The position numbers and the translations under genes were made by a program. The notes beneath the pieces were generated by a model that made no database searches, had not been told where the DNA came from, and saw only the letters and a program-made list of their open reading frames with translations. Shown here one piece after another: positions 1 through 11,023 of a DNA stretch of 64,000 nucleotides. Origin of the DNA: Niebla homalea (Eukaryota; Ascomycota; Lecanoromycetes; Lecanorales; Ramalinaceae); assembly GCA_019925105.1 (NCBI GenBank), contig JAHGAU010000005.1, forward strand, positions 186,001-250,000, written 5' to 3'. Positions within the stretch are counted from its first letter, which is position 1; each line of letters starts with the position of its first letter.

Positions 1-3000
1 AAATTTTATTATAAGTTTATTAATATAATTATCTTAATATAAACGGATTTTTTGACTTAATTAATCTTATATTATCTTTATATTTAAAAACTATTTTATT
101 TTACTTAAATTTCTTATTTTATAAACCTTAAAGAATTTATTTTAAAAGTTATTTACTTTTTAATTATACTTATAATTATAAATAATAATAATATTATTTA
201 TAAAGAAGAAAACTATTATATAATTATTAATAAAAAAATATTTAATTTCCGGGATTTATTTTAAGCTTAAATCCGTTAAGGTTTTTAAGAGATTTTTAAA
301 TTATAAAGTTAATAATTATTTAAACTTATATATAGCTTAAAGTAAAAAAAGTAAACCTTTATTCTTATACCCTTTTAATATTTTAATATATATAAACTCA
401 TTTATTTTATTATTAATAAACGTATTAACGGCGTTTTACTATCTTATATCTAAATTAAATATAACTATTATAATTATAAGTACCTTAAGAACTTTAATTA
501 TTAGGATAACGGTAAATATATCTTAATCGGTCTTTTATAAATTACCTTTTATATAAAGTTTAACTTTATATTTAATAAAATACCCTTTATTATTAAATTT
601 ATATTTAAATATTTAAATAATAAATATTAATATTTTATCCGTTTTTTCAATATATTTAAGTAAAATCTCTTTTTATATATTTTTTTTTTAAGAGCTTTAA
701 GCTTTATTTTAATTATTAACTTAAAACTTATAATATATAGGTATTTAAATATATAACGATAATATTTTAACTTAATAAGTAGGATATTACGGTAAAGTAT
801 ATTTGTTTTTAATAGAAAAAAAGATAACTTTTTATTTTTTTTATATAACTTATAGGATAATAAAAACGTAATAAAAACTATATAGTATAATAACTTTAAT
901 TTATTTATAATTAAAGTAAAAGTTATAGTATAATTCGCTTTTTTTATACCTTTTATAATTTTTTTTTCCTTTAATAATATTATTTATATTGAAATCGGAT
1001 TTATTATTATTTTTTTTTTTTTACTTTAAAGTTAATAAAGCTAATAAAGTTAATAATGGATTTAATGGTAAAGTTAATAATTTATTATTGTTACCGTTAC
1101 CGTTACCGTCTCCTTTATTTCCTTTATTATTATCCTTAAATACCGTATTATAATTTATTAATATTAAAGTTAATAAAAATAGATAATTTTCTTATTATTC
1201 TTTTTCTTTTCTTTTTTATATAGGGTTAATAATATTATTTATAAATTCCTTTTTTTTTTATTATTTAATAATAACTTAATAATAATATAAAATATATTTA
1301 TTTTTAGGATATTAATTAAATAAAGGAATAATTCTTTTTTAAGTTAAATTAAGTTAATTTTATTAACCTTATAAAATTTATTCTTTTTAAAGAAAACGTC
1401 CCTTATATAAATTACTTTCTTTTAATTAAATATTTATATATTATAGATATTAATATTATCGTAATTAATAAGAAAATTAATATATATTCTTATTATTAAT
1501 TTCTTTTTCTTAAGGATTAATTTATTAAGTAAATAAACTTTATAGCCGTATTATTTACAATATTAAAGGTTTAACTTTAAGCCGGTAATTTTCTTAAATA
1601 ATATAGCTTATAAATGCTTTCTTATTAATATCCGATTTATAAGGAAACCGGTTATTTATACAATTTATAACCATAGGAATTAAGGAAGTTTTACTTATAG
1701 TTTTATAACCTTTATTTTTATAATTAATAAATTACCTTTTTATTCTGAATAACCGTTTTATACGGCGGTATATAATATTAATAACTTAAAAGTAATATTA
1801 AACTTATTAATAAAATTATTAAATTTAAATCTTAAGGATCTTTTTCCGTTTAATTAAATAAAGGTTATATTATAATAATATCGTATTTTAATCGTTTTAA
1901 TAACCTTCCGTAGAATATTTATTACTTTAAACTTATATTTATAAGTATATATTATTTAAAAATTATATTTAAAATAAATAATATATAATATTTATTAATC
2001 TCGGTTTATCGCTATATTTATTTATATAAAGTTATAAATAATTTAAAAGAAAAACTTTATTAATATTTCTGCTTTATATAAGGATCTTAATACGATCCGG
2101 TAAGTTTTTAATAAAATATAATTCTTATAATTGCTTATATTTAAAGCTTTAATATCGTTAATAATCTTTACCCCCTTAATTACTTATTAAAGGTATTATA
2201 TTATTTCATTAATAACGTATATAAGGAATTAATATTATTAATTTATAGTTATGAATTTAATAATAAGTTTACCAGTTATAAATATCGCGTTAAGTTATTT
2301 AATATTATTTTTAAATATATAGTATTTATTAATCCTTTTAATTAGTATTCTTATCTATTTATTATTATAAAAATAATAACGTTTAATATTAAAATAAATA
2401 CCCTTATTTATAAGGATAATATTAAATATAATGTTAATTATAAAATTAAGTATATACGTAACGTTATAAAGTATAATAAAATTATTATTTTTAAAGGTAT
2501 TAATATTTATTTCGATTTTTCTATAAGTAATAACTTTAAGATTATTATTATTAACGATAATAATATCGTTTTTCTATTTATCTTTTTAATAAATTGGTTT
2601 TTTATCGTTTTATTATAAATATAAAAGCTTAAGTTATAATTTAAAATCTATAATAATTATAATATATAAGATTTTTATTTTATATTAAATATATTAAAAT
2701 TATTATTATTATTTTAACTTAATATAGATAAATTATTTTATTTAAATTTAAAGTTTCTAGATTTCTTAAAAACTTAATTAACTTTCTTTTTTATTTTAAT
2801 ATCCTTAAGCTTATTATTTATTTATTTTTTAAATATAAGATTAAGTTTAAAGTTAATAAGTTAATTAAATTAATTTATACGTAAGTAATTATACTTATTA
2901 AATTAATATTTAATACCGTAAAGGTATTCTTTTAACTTAATATTTTTACCCTTAAATATAAATTTATTATTTTTCTTAATATTATTTTAATTTTTATTAA

Positions 3001-4052
3001 TAATAAAAGTTAAATAAAACGGAGTCGATTTCTTTATATTATTATACCGTATATAATTTTGAAATTACTCCTTAAGATTAATAAGAATTATTAAGAAATC
3101 GGTTAAATTATTTATATTGAATTTATAAAATTATATTAATATAGGAGTTTATTTTTTAATTATATTAATAAAATTACAATATACCTGTTTTTTATTTAAT
3201 ATTTTAAAAATATTTTTACTTTTAACTTTTATAAATACCTAAATATATTTATTAAATTATAATTTAATATTTTAATAAGAATTAGGTCCCGTTATAATTT
3301 TATAATATTCTTTTTTTACCGTTAAAAAGTAAGTAAAATCTAAAGGTATAAGCTTAATTTTAAAAGTATATAAATAATTCTATAAATAATAATTTATATC
3401 CTTAAAGTAAATAAAGTTTATTTTATTAACTATTAAATATATATAATTATTAATTTTAATAAAAGATATATATTATTCTTTTTATTCTAATTTTAACTTT
3501 TATATTTATAAATTATTTTTATAAATTATTAATACCCTTAAGTTAATAGCTTTATCCGTTATAAAAACGGGTTATATTGGTTTTAATAACTTATTTAAGC
3601 TTATTAATTTTATTATAAAAATAAAGTTAATAAGCTTTTAAATATAATACTTAATAATCTTATTTTTAATAATAGTAAATTATAAGTCTTAATCTTTTAA
3701 AATAATAAGCTTAATTTTATATAAGTTTATCTTAAAATTATAAAAAAATAATAAATAATAAGTTTATTATATTCTTTAATTCCTTTTTTATTTTTAATTT
3801 ATATATAATATATTAACCTTAAAGACTTAATTTAAACTTTTTTAAATAATTAATTATACCTTTAAATTAATTAATAAATAAGTAATTATAATAATATACG
3901 ATATTGGGCTTATAATTATTAAATATAAAAACGTATAAAAGTAAATAATATATATATATATTATATATAATTTATTTAGGAAATATAATGCTATTTATAT
4001 AAAATACCTAAATAGTATAAGATATACGGCTAAGTAATAATATCTATACGCG
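1..4052. repeat. AT-rich, RIP-degraded repeat block
   Basis: About 4 kb of very AT-rich sequence with no open frame. Over long stretches CpA and TpG are almost absent, while TpA, CpC, CpT, GpG and CpG remain. For example, bases 61-360 contain essentially no CA or TG. That is the footprint of repeat-induced point mutation, which converts CpA to TpA on both strands of repeated DNA in Pezizomycotina. The block ends abruptly near 4050, where normal composition and codons begin. It is most likely a dead transposon or nested transposons. I could not identify the element class, terminal repeats or target-site duplication, and the left end lies outside the window. Confidence 0.9.
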
Positions 4053-4115
4053 CTATAATAGTGTCTTGGCACCGTCGCATAACGGCTTAGTGACACTCCA
4101 TGCAACACCACCACC

Positions 4116-6798
4116 ATGCCTGTCACCCAGGCTGATAAGATGTCTCTTCTTGAGCTCCTGAATGGTGCTCATTCCATGCACAAGAACTATCAGAATAAAA
4201 ACTTCATCCCTTACGAAGTCGCCAAGCCGATCATCACTAGAGATCTCATCGATAAATGGAGTAGAAGTCATCCTCTGTGTTCCGAGCACGGGCACGCATA
4301 CCCTCAAAGAATCGAGTTGACCCGCCTGATTCCTATTAGAAATATTTATGTTTCGTTGTTCTTGTATTTGCTGAGCTCGAATTCTTGACCGAAGATTATT
4401 AGCAACTGGCTCCCATGATGCCATGCTATTTGATAATGGGCTTTTCGAGCACCATTGCAACTCCGCTGAGCTGAATGTTGAGCAGAAACAAGCTCTGGTC
4501 AAGGGTCGCAGCTATATTGGTGTGCTTTTCTTCAGAGTCAGGGACGATGGCTCTCAAGATATTCCGAGGGACGCCATTTTCCCGTTTTCGCAGCGAGAGA
4601 GTCTCGATAGATACGGATCATTTGGCGTACTCTATCTGACGACCATGCCCAGTCAACATCTACGAGGTTTCAATCATACTGGCGACTATGTAAGATATTC
4701 CGTTTCGGATATTGCACACAGAAGTTGCTCATGATACTTAGGCTATCGTTGCTGAGAAACGAATTCGACCAATGACAGATGCTAGCAAGAGTGATTGGCA
4801 AAAGCTGTTCCGCAAGGTGAAGACCCTGCAAAAAAGGCACAAACATCCTAGTATTATACCTTTATTGGCATCATACACGGCGGACACAGACAAATCGGGT
4901 TCCTACGTCAAGATGCTGCATCTGCTCTTCCCATTGGCAGATATGGACTTGGCAGAATGGTTGACCAAACCGCAGGTTCCCTTCAACGTCGTAGGGTCGT
5001 CGAAGCAGCAACGCCAAAGATTTCTGTATCGATCTATCCTTGCACTCGTCTCCGGAGTATCCTATCTGCACAGAGAGATCGATGGCATGGTGACCGCTCA
5101 CCATGATCTGAAGCCTCGCAACATCCTCGTGGTCCATGATCAGCTGAAGATTGCTGACCTTGGCCATTCACATCTTCGTCCACTTCTTCAAGGATCTGCC
5201 ACCCAAGGTACATCTGGACTAGGAAAGTATGAGTACCAGCCAGCAGAGTATTGGAATGAAGACGGGTCATGAGCCGAGGTCGAACATCGTCGAGCGTTTG
5301 ATGTCTGGGCTTTGGGCTGTATTATCCTTGAAATGGCAACGTTAGTGGTCGATGATTGGCGGACAGGAATGGTTAAAGATTTTAGGGGCCAGAGGAGAGC
5401 AAATCGGAAAAGAGCTCGGAAAACTCCTGAATCAGTTCAAGCAGAGTCTGATGCTTCTTTTCATAACAACATGTCTTTGGTCAAAGACTGGATAGACCGG
5501 CTGAAAGCGTACAAAGGCAGCCGGGAATTGAGTGACATCCTAGGTATTTTAACTCCAATGTTGGCTCCATATCCGGACGATCGACCATATATATGGGAAA
5601 TTGAACTGGATCTCTATGAAACCCTGAAGCCGTTTGATCAATTGGTTCCTGACCTTAAGGAGATCTTTGCGTACCACCACCCACCACAAACAGCGCGGTG
5701 GGATACAACCGCCGCGGAACGACGTACGATCCACGATCACTTTTCAACTGGCCTACAGAGAGCCCATTGCACCGAGCAGCCAAACAGAACAACCGAAAAA
5801 GGATCATTCGGCTGTGGGAGCTTGGCTGGCCGGTATCCTTACCGGATCGACCATCCGGAGGAGTGACGCCACAGGACATCATGAAAAGCAGCGAGGACGG
5901 TCAAATTCGTGAGCTTGAAAAGGATTCAATACAATTGATGCAGTCTGCAAAGGCTGGTGACATTGAAGAGCTTTCCAATATCTTTAGCAGGGGACTCAGT
6001 CCCCTAATGGCTGATGCGGATGGACGTTCAGCTCTGTACGAAGCCATAGCATCTTTGAATATCGACGTGGTTGACTTCTTACTTCAAGGTAAAGAGGAAG
6101 AGCAACTCATGATGCGAGACAGACGCACATTAGAGCTTCCATTACACACAGCAGCTAAATTTGGCTGCGTGGCAGCTCTTCAACGGATGATGAAATATGA
6201 TCTAGATATCAACGTACTTGGAGACGGCTGCGATACGGCTCTTTATCTTGCCACTCGAGGCGGCCACATTGACGCAGTCAGATTGCTACTTGAGAACAAA
6301 GCGCAAGTGCTGCCACCAAGACTCAAACCAAGCATGGCAGATTCAGCGTTACATGTTGCCTTGGATTCCGATATTCTCAACCTCCTGCTTGCAGCGCATG
6401 ACGGGCTTGAGTGCTTGGAACGTAAGAGTGGATTCGGCATGACCCTTCTATACTCAGCAGCAGAAGCCGGAAATGTCAAATGTGTCGAAATTCTGTTGCA
6501 GCATGGCGCATCAGTTCATACCTCCGGGCCAGGTGGCGACAGCTTATTACATCTGATAGCGAGACAAGACCGGTCCCATAGTTCCCATCTGATGCTCGAA
6601 GTTCTCCAATTATGCATTGAGCGGTTCTCGTTGAAGGATTTCGAGCTTCGCTGGGGTGGCTCAACACCGTTGGATCTCGCGCAGGAACATGGACATAGGG
6701 AAGTTGCACGGCTCATGAAAAGCTATATACGTCAGGCTCGCCAGTTAGCTGATGGGGGATCCGGGTTCAAGGCGCAAGTTCGCAAATGGTTTGGATAG
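4116..6798 (+). pseudogene. protein kinase with C-terminal ankyrin repeats, interrupted by a stop and a frameshift
   Basis: Probable Ser/Thr kinase fused to ankyrin repeats. The N-terminal part (4116-4260, with a plausible intron to 4402) contains an FIP...IITRDLI element that I associate with fungal kinases of this type. Exon 4403-4689 carries a glycine-rich loop (YGSFGVLY). A clear 52 bp intron lies at 4690-4741. The next exon has VAEKRI (ATP lysine), HHDLKPRNILV (catalytic loop, HHD for HRD), IADLG (DLG for DFG), QPAEYW (APE) and DVWALGC. The frame is broken by TGA at 5270-5272, between the APE-like motif and the DVWALGC helix. Near 5700 the kinase frame continues only one base out of step with the ankyrin frame. 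One extra G in the GGG at 5700-5702 would join them. Ankyrin-like repeats run from about 5760 to 6720. The gene lies next to the RIP block. It may be a true pseudogene, or the frameshift may be an assembly error. Confidence 0.75.
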
Positions 6799-8004
6799 AC
6801 TGAAAAGGCTGTGAATGTTGTATTCTATCGAGCCAGCAGCTGATACTCGAGCGAAGACATTGCGAGCGTAGCAAGGAGAAGGTTATCTGTAATGGACTGT
6901 ATGATCCTACAGACCACGTCCGATCGCACCCCGTGCTTGCCTGCAATAGTCGTGGACCTTGCTCAGTACCCTATCTTCATCGTCATCGTGGGTGTGATCA
7001 TTTCACAGTCGCTCCAACGTTTCTCGGTCTCATCAGCCATTTCAGTCAAGAATGAAAAGCACAGCATCAGTCACATCGAGATTATGAAGACGGCTCCTTT
7101 GTAAAACGCTCGCGCTTCAATTGCGAATCGTCAATCGTTATCTATCAGCGAGGACTTGTTCATGAATGAGACGTCTTATCCATAAAGCTATACACGATTT
7201 GTGAATACCACGTCGTTGCTCTTCAGAACTGGATACTCCTTACAGTACCCCACACGCAGGCCCCCATCGCTGTAGGCCCCTACCGCTGTCCTTGTAGGAG
7301 CTCGTTGTCCTTGCTACTACGCATCGGCTGTCTTAGTACCAACTCGCCGGCAATCCCACTGCAATACTACGTCGGAGAGAAGAAAGCAAGTGATAAGAGA
7401 TAATGTTGTCGAAGATGAATTGAGCTCCTAATGCACTGGAATATATGCAAAGACAAAGCGGAGCTTCTGCATTACTAAGTGGCTCTAGGGGGGGGCTTCC
7501 TTGTTACACCAAGGCGGTGACGAGCTACGATTGATCAGGTAAATGGTGTGTATAGTACATGGCTCATTCTTGAATCGATTGGATATACAGACGAAGAAGG
7601 GATAGCGTGGTGATCTACAAAGTATCAAGGCTTATTCATAAAGGAGGGTGCTTGAAAAAGCCGGTGTGACAGCTCCTTGGTGCCAGCCAAAACAAAAAGG
7701 TATTGTCCAGAGTGACGCGGTCCAAGCGCAGTTCAACGTCACTGGAAAGGTGGGAGACTCAGAAGCCAAGAAGAATCAAGGCAGCAAACGAGGCAGATTG
7801 ATCGACACTTTCATGTATGTGATAGGCAAGAGCAAAATGCCTCAAGTGGCGTTTGCACAACAGGCCAATGTGATTCGCTGGAGACGGGTAATTGCATGGA
7901 GCTAGATTATGTGTTTGATAAGCCGGCACACAATGTCTTCGATAAAATCGCGTACATCTCACTTTTTACAACATTACCTGAACTGCGTAGGTCAAACACC
8001 AGCC
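6799..8004. other. intergenic stretch, 1.2 kb
   Basis: I see no gene I can support here. A short frame at 7648-7905 without an ATG is in the same frame as the downstream gene and separated from it by a single TAG at 7903-7905. It could be part of a longer, broken 5' end or chance. A G7 run lies near 7489. Confidence 0.4.
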
Positions 8005-10176
8005 ATGGCGGTGCAAGCACAGGCCGATGTGGGGTTGATAAGTCTCTCAGTGTTGAATGCTGCATCAGGAGCGCTGACGGTCTTGACTGCTGATAACGTC
8101 GCACCGATGGCTGTTCTCCAGATGGAGCGACTCGGTGACAAGTTACTCATCAACGGTCCATGCGCGGAGCAAGCGAAGCACAACTTGCAGCGCTGCAGCA
8201 ACTATCCTTTGAAGAAGATTGGAATGGCCATCGGATGGAGAAAAAATGACACAGCTTCTGTAATGGCTCAAAGCACAGGGGGTCAAGCTGTGGCGCTGCT
8301 TTCAGCCTGCCTTTGCCGTCTCACCGAGTACTCGGATTACTCGAATGCTTACAATACTGGCAAGGTCTTCTCCCTCGTCTGCTCCAAGCTCCTGCCACAC
8401 TCCAAGAATATCTGCAGCATGTCTCAGCTTGAAGACGTCGCAACTGTTCTTTCAAAAATACTTCATATCATAGGCTTTGGCAACCGGATTGTAAATGAAA
8501 CGGTGAGAATATTACAGGTGTACGCTTCAATAGAGATGGCATCGCCAGGAGATCTTCTGGAGCCGCCCGTTGAAGAAGTTGTAGCGAAGCTCCTCGAAGT
8601 CATTAGTCATGCACTTTTAGAGAGCGATAGGATTTGCAGGATCAAAGGGAGCAGGGGGATGGCCAATACTGTTGCAATGCTACTGACGATGTTCCCTTGC
8701 TCAACAGTCCTGATAATTGAGGGCAACATCGTTCAAAATGTTGACCATCCAAAGATATATTGCGAGGTGCTCAACATTGACCGCAAGGCGACCGTTGGGA
8801 CAGTGCAATGCTACCTTGAGACCATAGCACTTCCTTCACAGCTCATCGAAAAGGCAGATGTACGACCAACTGGGAGGAGACGTCTCGATGGTGAATTCAC
8901 CTTCGTTTTTACATGGTCGGAATGCTTGATCCGGAGGCTGCACATCTCATTTGCAGAATTGGGTGTTCTCTGCGACCAACGATTACGTGATAGCTGCATC
9001 AACCTCCTTTGTTGTCTACCTCCAGCAACCAGCATCCGTACAGCCGTCCCGTACAGCCCGCGTTATTGGTCCCACAGGACGAGGCCACTCATAGAACTGT
9101 TGGGACAGTATCCTCAAAATCGAATACACGATGTCTGCAGCGCCTTGTTTGGAAGTAGGCCGACAAATTCCTCCATGGATATCCCTACTGCATTCGCAGA
9201 ATTGGTTGAGGTGTTCACAGCTGATTTCAGCAGAAGCTGTGAATGCGGGAGAGGTAATACTCGTGATTTCAAGACAGGCTTGAACTACTCGTCCAACGGA
9301 CCATCTATTTGGATTACGAAATGCGACTCATGCTGCCTTTGGCGTGCAATTGGCGAAGTTATGATACAGGGGTTACTGCTCTTTTTCGTTGACAGTGGAC
9401 CCAGCACGACACTCACTCTTAGTACCTCTAGTAACACGAGTCAGCCTAGTGCATTTGACGAATTGTTTAAAGTGTTGGATAATGCAGTCCGCAGCCAGCC
9501 CGCAGTTCTTTCTCCCCGCACCATTATGCTCTTTCTCTATGGATTTTTTGGCGGGGGAAGGCAAAAAGAGCTCATGATTGGACTAGATTTATGCAGCCTG
9601 TTTCCTGTTCACTTCGAGGCTTGGAGGTTGCCTCAATACCCAACGTTGAGATTCAAACTCATTGAAGGCCAGATTTGCTATCAAGGACGATACTATCATT
9701 CCGTGGTCGCTTCACGAGGCAGCGATACCAAACCAGCAACCACTCCCTTGACACTTGCTCGTGAGATCGTACCATCGCATATTGGGGCACCTTCGAAAGA
9801 TCCTTTATTCACATTCCGCGAACAGCCCTATGCACTGCAATTATCTTGTACTGTTGAATATTCCGGTACTATCCATAGGATAAACCTACACGATGTCTTG
9901 ATAGGCTTATTCTGTCTTCGGTACGCGGATCCATGCGATCATCAAACAGGTCTTCCCCTGGATAGGGAAAGGTACAAGGCAATGTCTACTTCGATTGCGG
10001 CACCCTCAGCCCAAGGATGTTTCGGAATTGCCATGCTTCGTGGAGACGAGATGGCCCAAATACTATGCTGCAGCTACAACTACTACTCGGTATTACAAAG
10101 AGATTGTTGCCTCAATTGCGCCATCGAGAACTCAGGGTTGAAAGCTGAAGATGCGCTTGTCGTCATCGTTGGATAA
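8005..10176 (+). CDS. uncharacterised fungal protein, 723 residues
   Basis: One uninterrupted frame with no recognisable catalytic domain. The ATG at 8005 sits in a good context (GCCATGG) and precedes a region that looks globular (VLNAASGALTVLTADN). In-frame ATGs at 7909 and 7936 would add up to 32 less protein-like residues. A segment GMAIGWRKNDTASVMAQS followed by TGGQAVALLSACL is reminiscent of a widespread Pezizomycotina protein family of unknown function; that is memory, not a search. Cysteines are grouped as CxC at residues 412/414 and CxxC at 440/443, which could bind a metal, and a second cysteine-rich patch (CCSYNYY, CCLNC) lies near the C-terminus. There is no signal peptide or clear membrane span. 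Function unknown. Confidence 0.75.
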   Translation: MAVQAQADVGLISLSVLNAASGALTVLTADNVAPMAVLQMERLGDKLLINGPCAEQAKHNLQRCSNYPLKKIGMAIGWRKNDTASVMAQSTGGQAVALLSACLCRLTEYSDYSNAYNTGKVFSLVCSKLLPHSKNICSMSQLEDVATVLSKILHIIGFGNRIVNETVRILQVYASIEMASPGDLLEPPVEEVVAKLLEVISHALLESDRICRIKGSRGMANTVAMLLTMFPCSTVLIIEGNIVQNVDHPKIYCEVLNIDRKATVGTVQCYLETIALPSQLIEKADVRPTGRRRLDGEFTFVFTWSECLIRRLHISFAELGVLCDQRLRDSCINLLCCLPPATSIRTAVPYSPRYWSHRTRPLIELLGQYPQNRIHDVCSALFGSRPTNSSMDIPTAFAELVEVFTADFSRSCECGRGNTRDFKTGLNYSSNGPSIWITKCDSCCLWRAIGEVMIQGLLLFFVDSGPSTTLTLSTSSNTSQPSAFDELFKVLDNAVRSQPAVLSPRTIMLFLYGFFGGGRQKELMIGLDLCSLFPVHFEAWRLPQYPTLRFKLIEGQICYQGRYYHSVVASRGSDTKPATTPLTLAREIVPSHIGAPSKDPLFTFREQPYALQLSCTVEYSGTIHRINLHDVLIGLFCLRYADPCDHQTGLPLDRERYKAMSTSIAAPSAQGCFGIAMLRGDEMAQILCCSYNYYSVLQRDCCLNCAIENSGLKAEDALVVIVG

Positions 10177-11023
10177 AGCTATTTTGGCCGCTGTGGCTTG
10201 ACACGTAGGTAAGAAATGGGGTGATCTCTACAAGGTTGTCTGTTGACATCTCATATCAGAGCCTGCGAAAGACACATGGCCCACGTGGGCCATGGAGATG
10301 ATGGACAGGGATATCCTTGAGAGCTCGGCTCGACAAGAGCAAGATAAATTGCGATTGGAACTGAATACCCTTGATGCAAGAAATGTACATTGGGGCGATG
10401 ACTACCTTTTTTGGGCTACAAGAATCTGCTGTCATAGAGTATTCGCTATGATAGAGACGTCATAAGCTTGCAATTTATTTTGTTTCCACAGAATATTTTG
10501 TATATGAAATTTGGAGAATAGCATACTCTGATCCATTCTACGTCCTCATATCCAGAAGAAGCTGAGTCAATCGAGATATCACAAGTACATTTGGTGTGAG
10601 GGTGGAATGGAAATGTCAAGGGAACGATTTTGAATATCCTAAAAGCGCCTCGGTAAAAGTTGCCCCTTTGATGAGCAGGCTTTATGCCAAGGCTCCGACG
10701 TCCGAGGCGGGACTTTGGAGAACATGTGATGCGTGATGAATGTGAATGAACGATTGTTGTAATGTGACTAGGTCTCGCGGACTGGTTACACCAATCTGGA
10801 CTTCCAATCGACACTATACGATGCCGTGGCGCCGAGCCAGAGACCCGGTACATTGAATTGGAAACCTTTGGAAACCTTTGGGCACGCACCCGAGGGACCC
10901 CACGTGCTGCAGCCTTGTACAAAAGTAAATGCCTCATCCGCGTTTTCTGCCTTTAGTCGCAGATTCAGAAAATTCTAGTACAGGAAGGTCATACACACTG
11001 TCTTGGCTCTCCCAAATTCCAGC
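10177..11023. other. intergenic region upstream of Zn2Cys6 gene
   Basis: Contains the 3' flank of the preceding gene and the promoter of the next. A perfect 20 bp palindrome sits at 10275-10294 (listed separately). A 163-codon reverse-strand frame at 10446-10937 has no support. Confidence 0.5.
10275..10294. promoter_or_regulatory. perfect 20 bp palindrome with CACGTG core
   Basis: CATGGCCCACGTGGGCCATG equals its own reverse complement. CACGTG is the E-box bound by bHLH factors such as Pho4, Cbf1 or SREBP. It lies about 730 bp upstream of the Zn2Cys6 gene start and 100 bp after the preceding stop. A regulatory role is inference. Confidence 0.35.

Noticed and set aside
4053..4502. 149-codon reverse-strand frame at the RIP boundary
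   Set aside because: It overlaps the kinase gene's N-terminal exons, which carry family motifs and a matching intron downstream; no domain on the reverse strand.
5270..5272. TGA as a selenocysteine or readthrough codon
   Set aside because: Filamentous ascomycetes lack selenocysteine insertion, and the site is not a catalytic position; a nonsense mutation or error is simpler.
10446..10937. 163-codon minus-strand frame
   Set aside because: No domain, odd composition (Arg/Ser/His scattered), and it lies in the promoter of the Zn2Cys6 gene.
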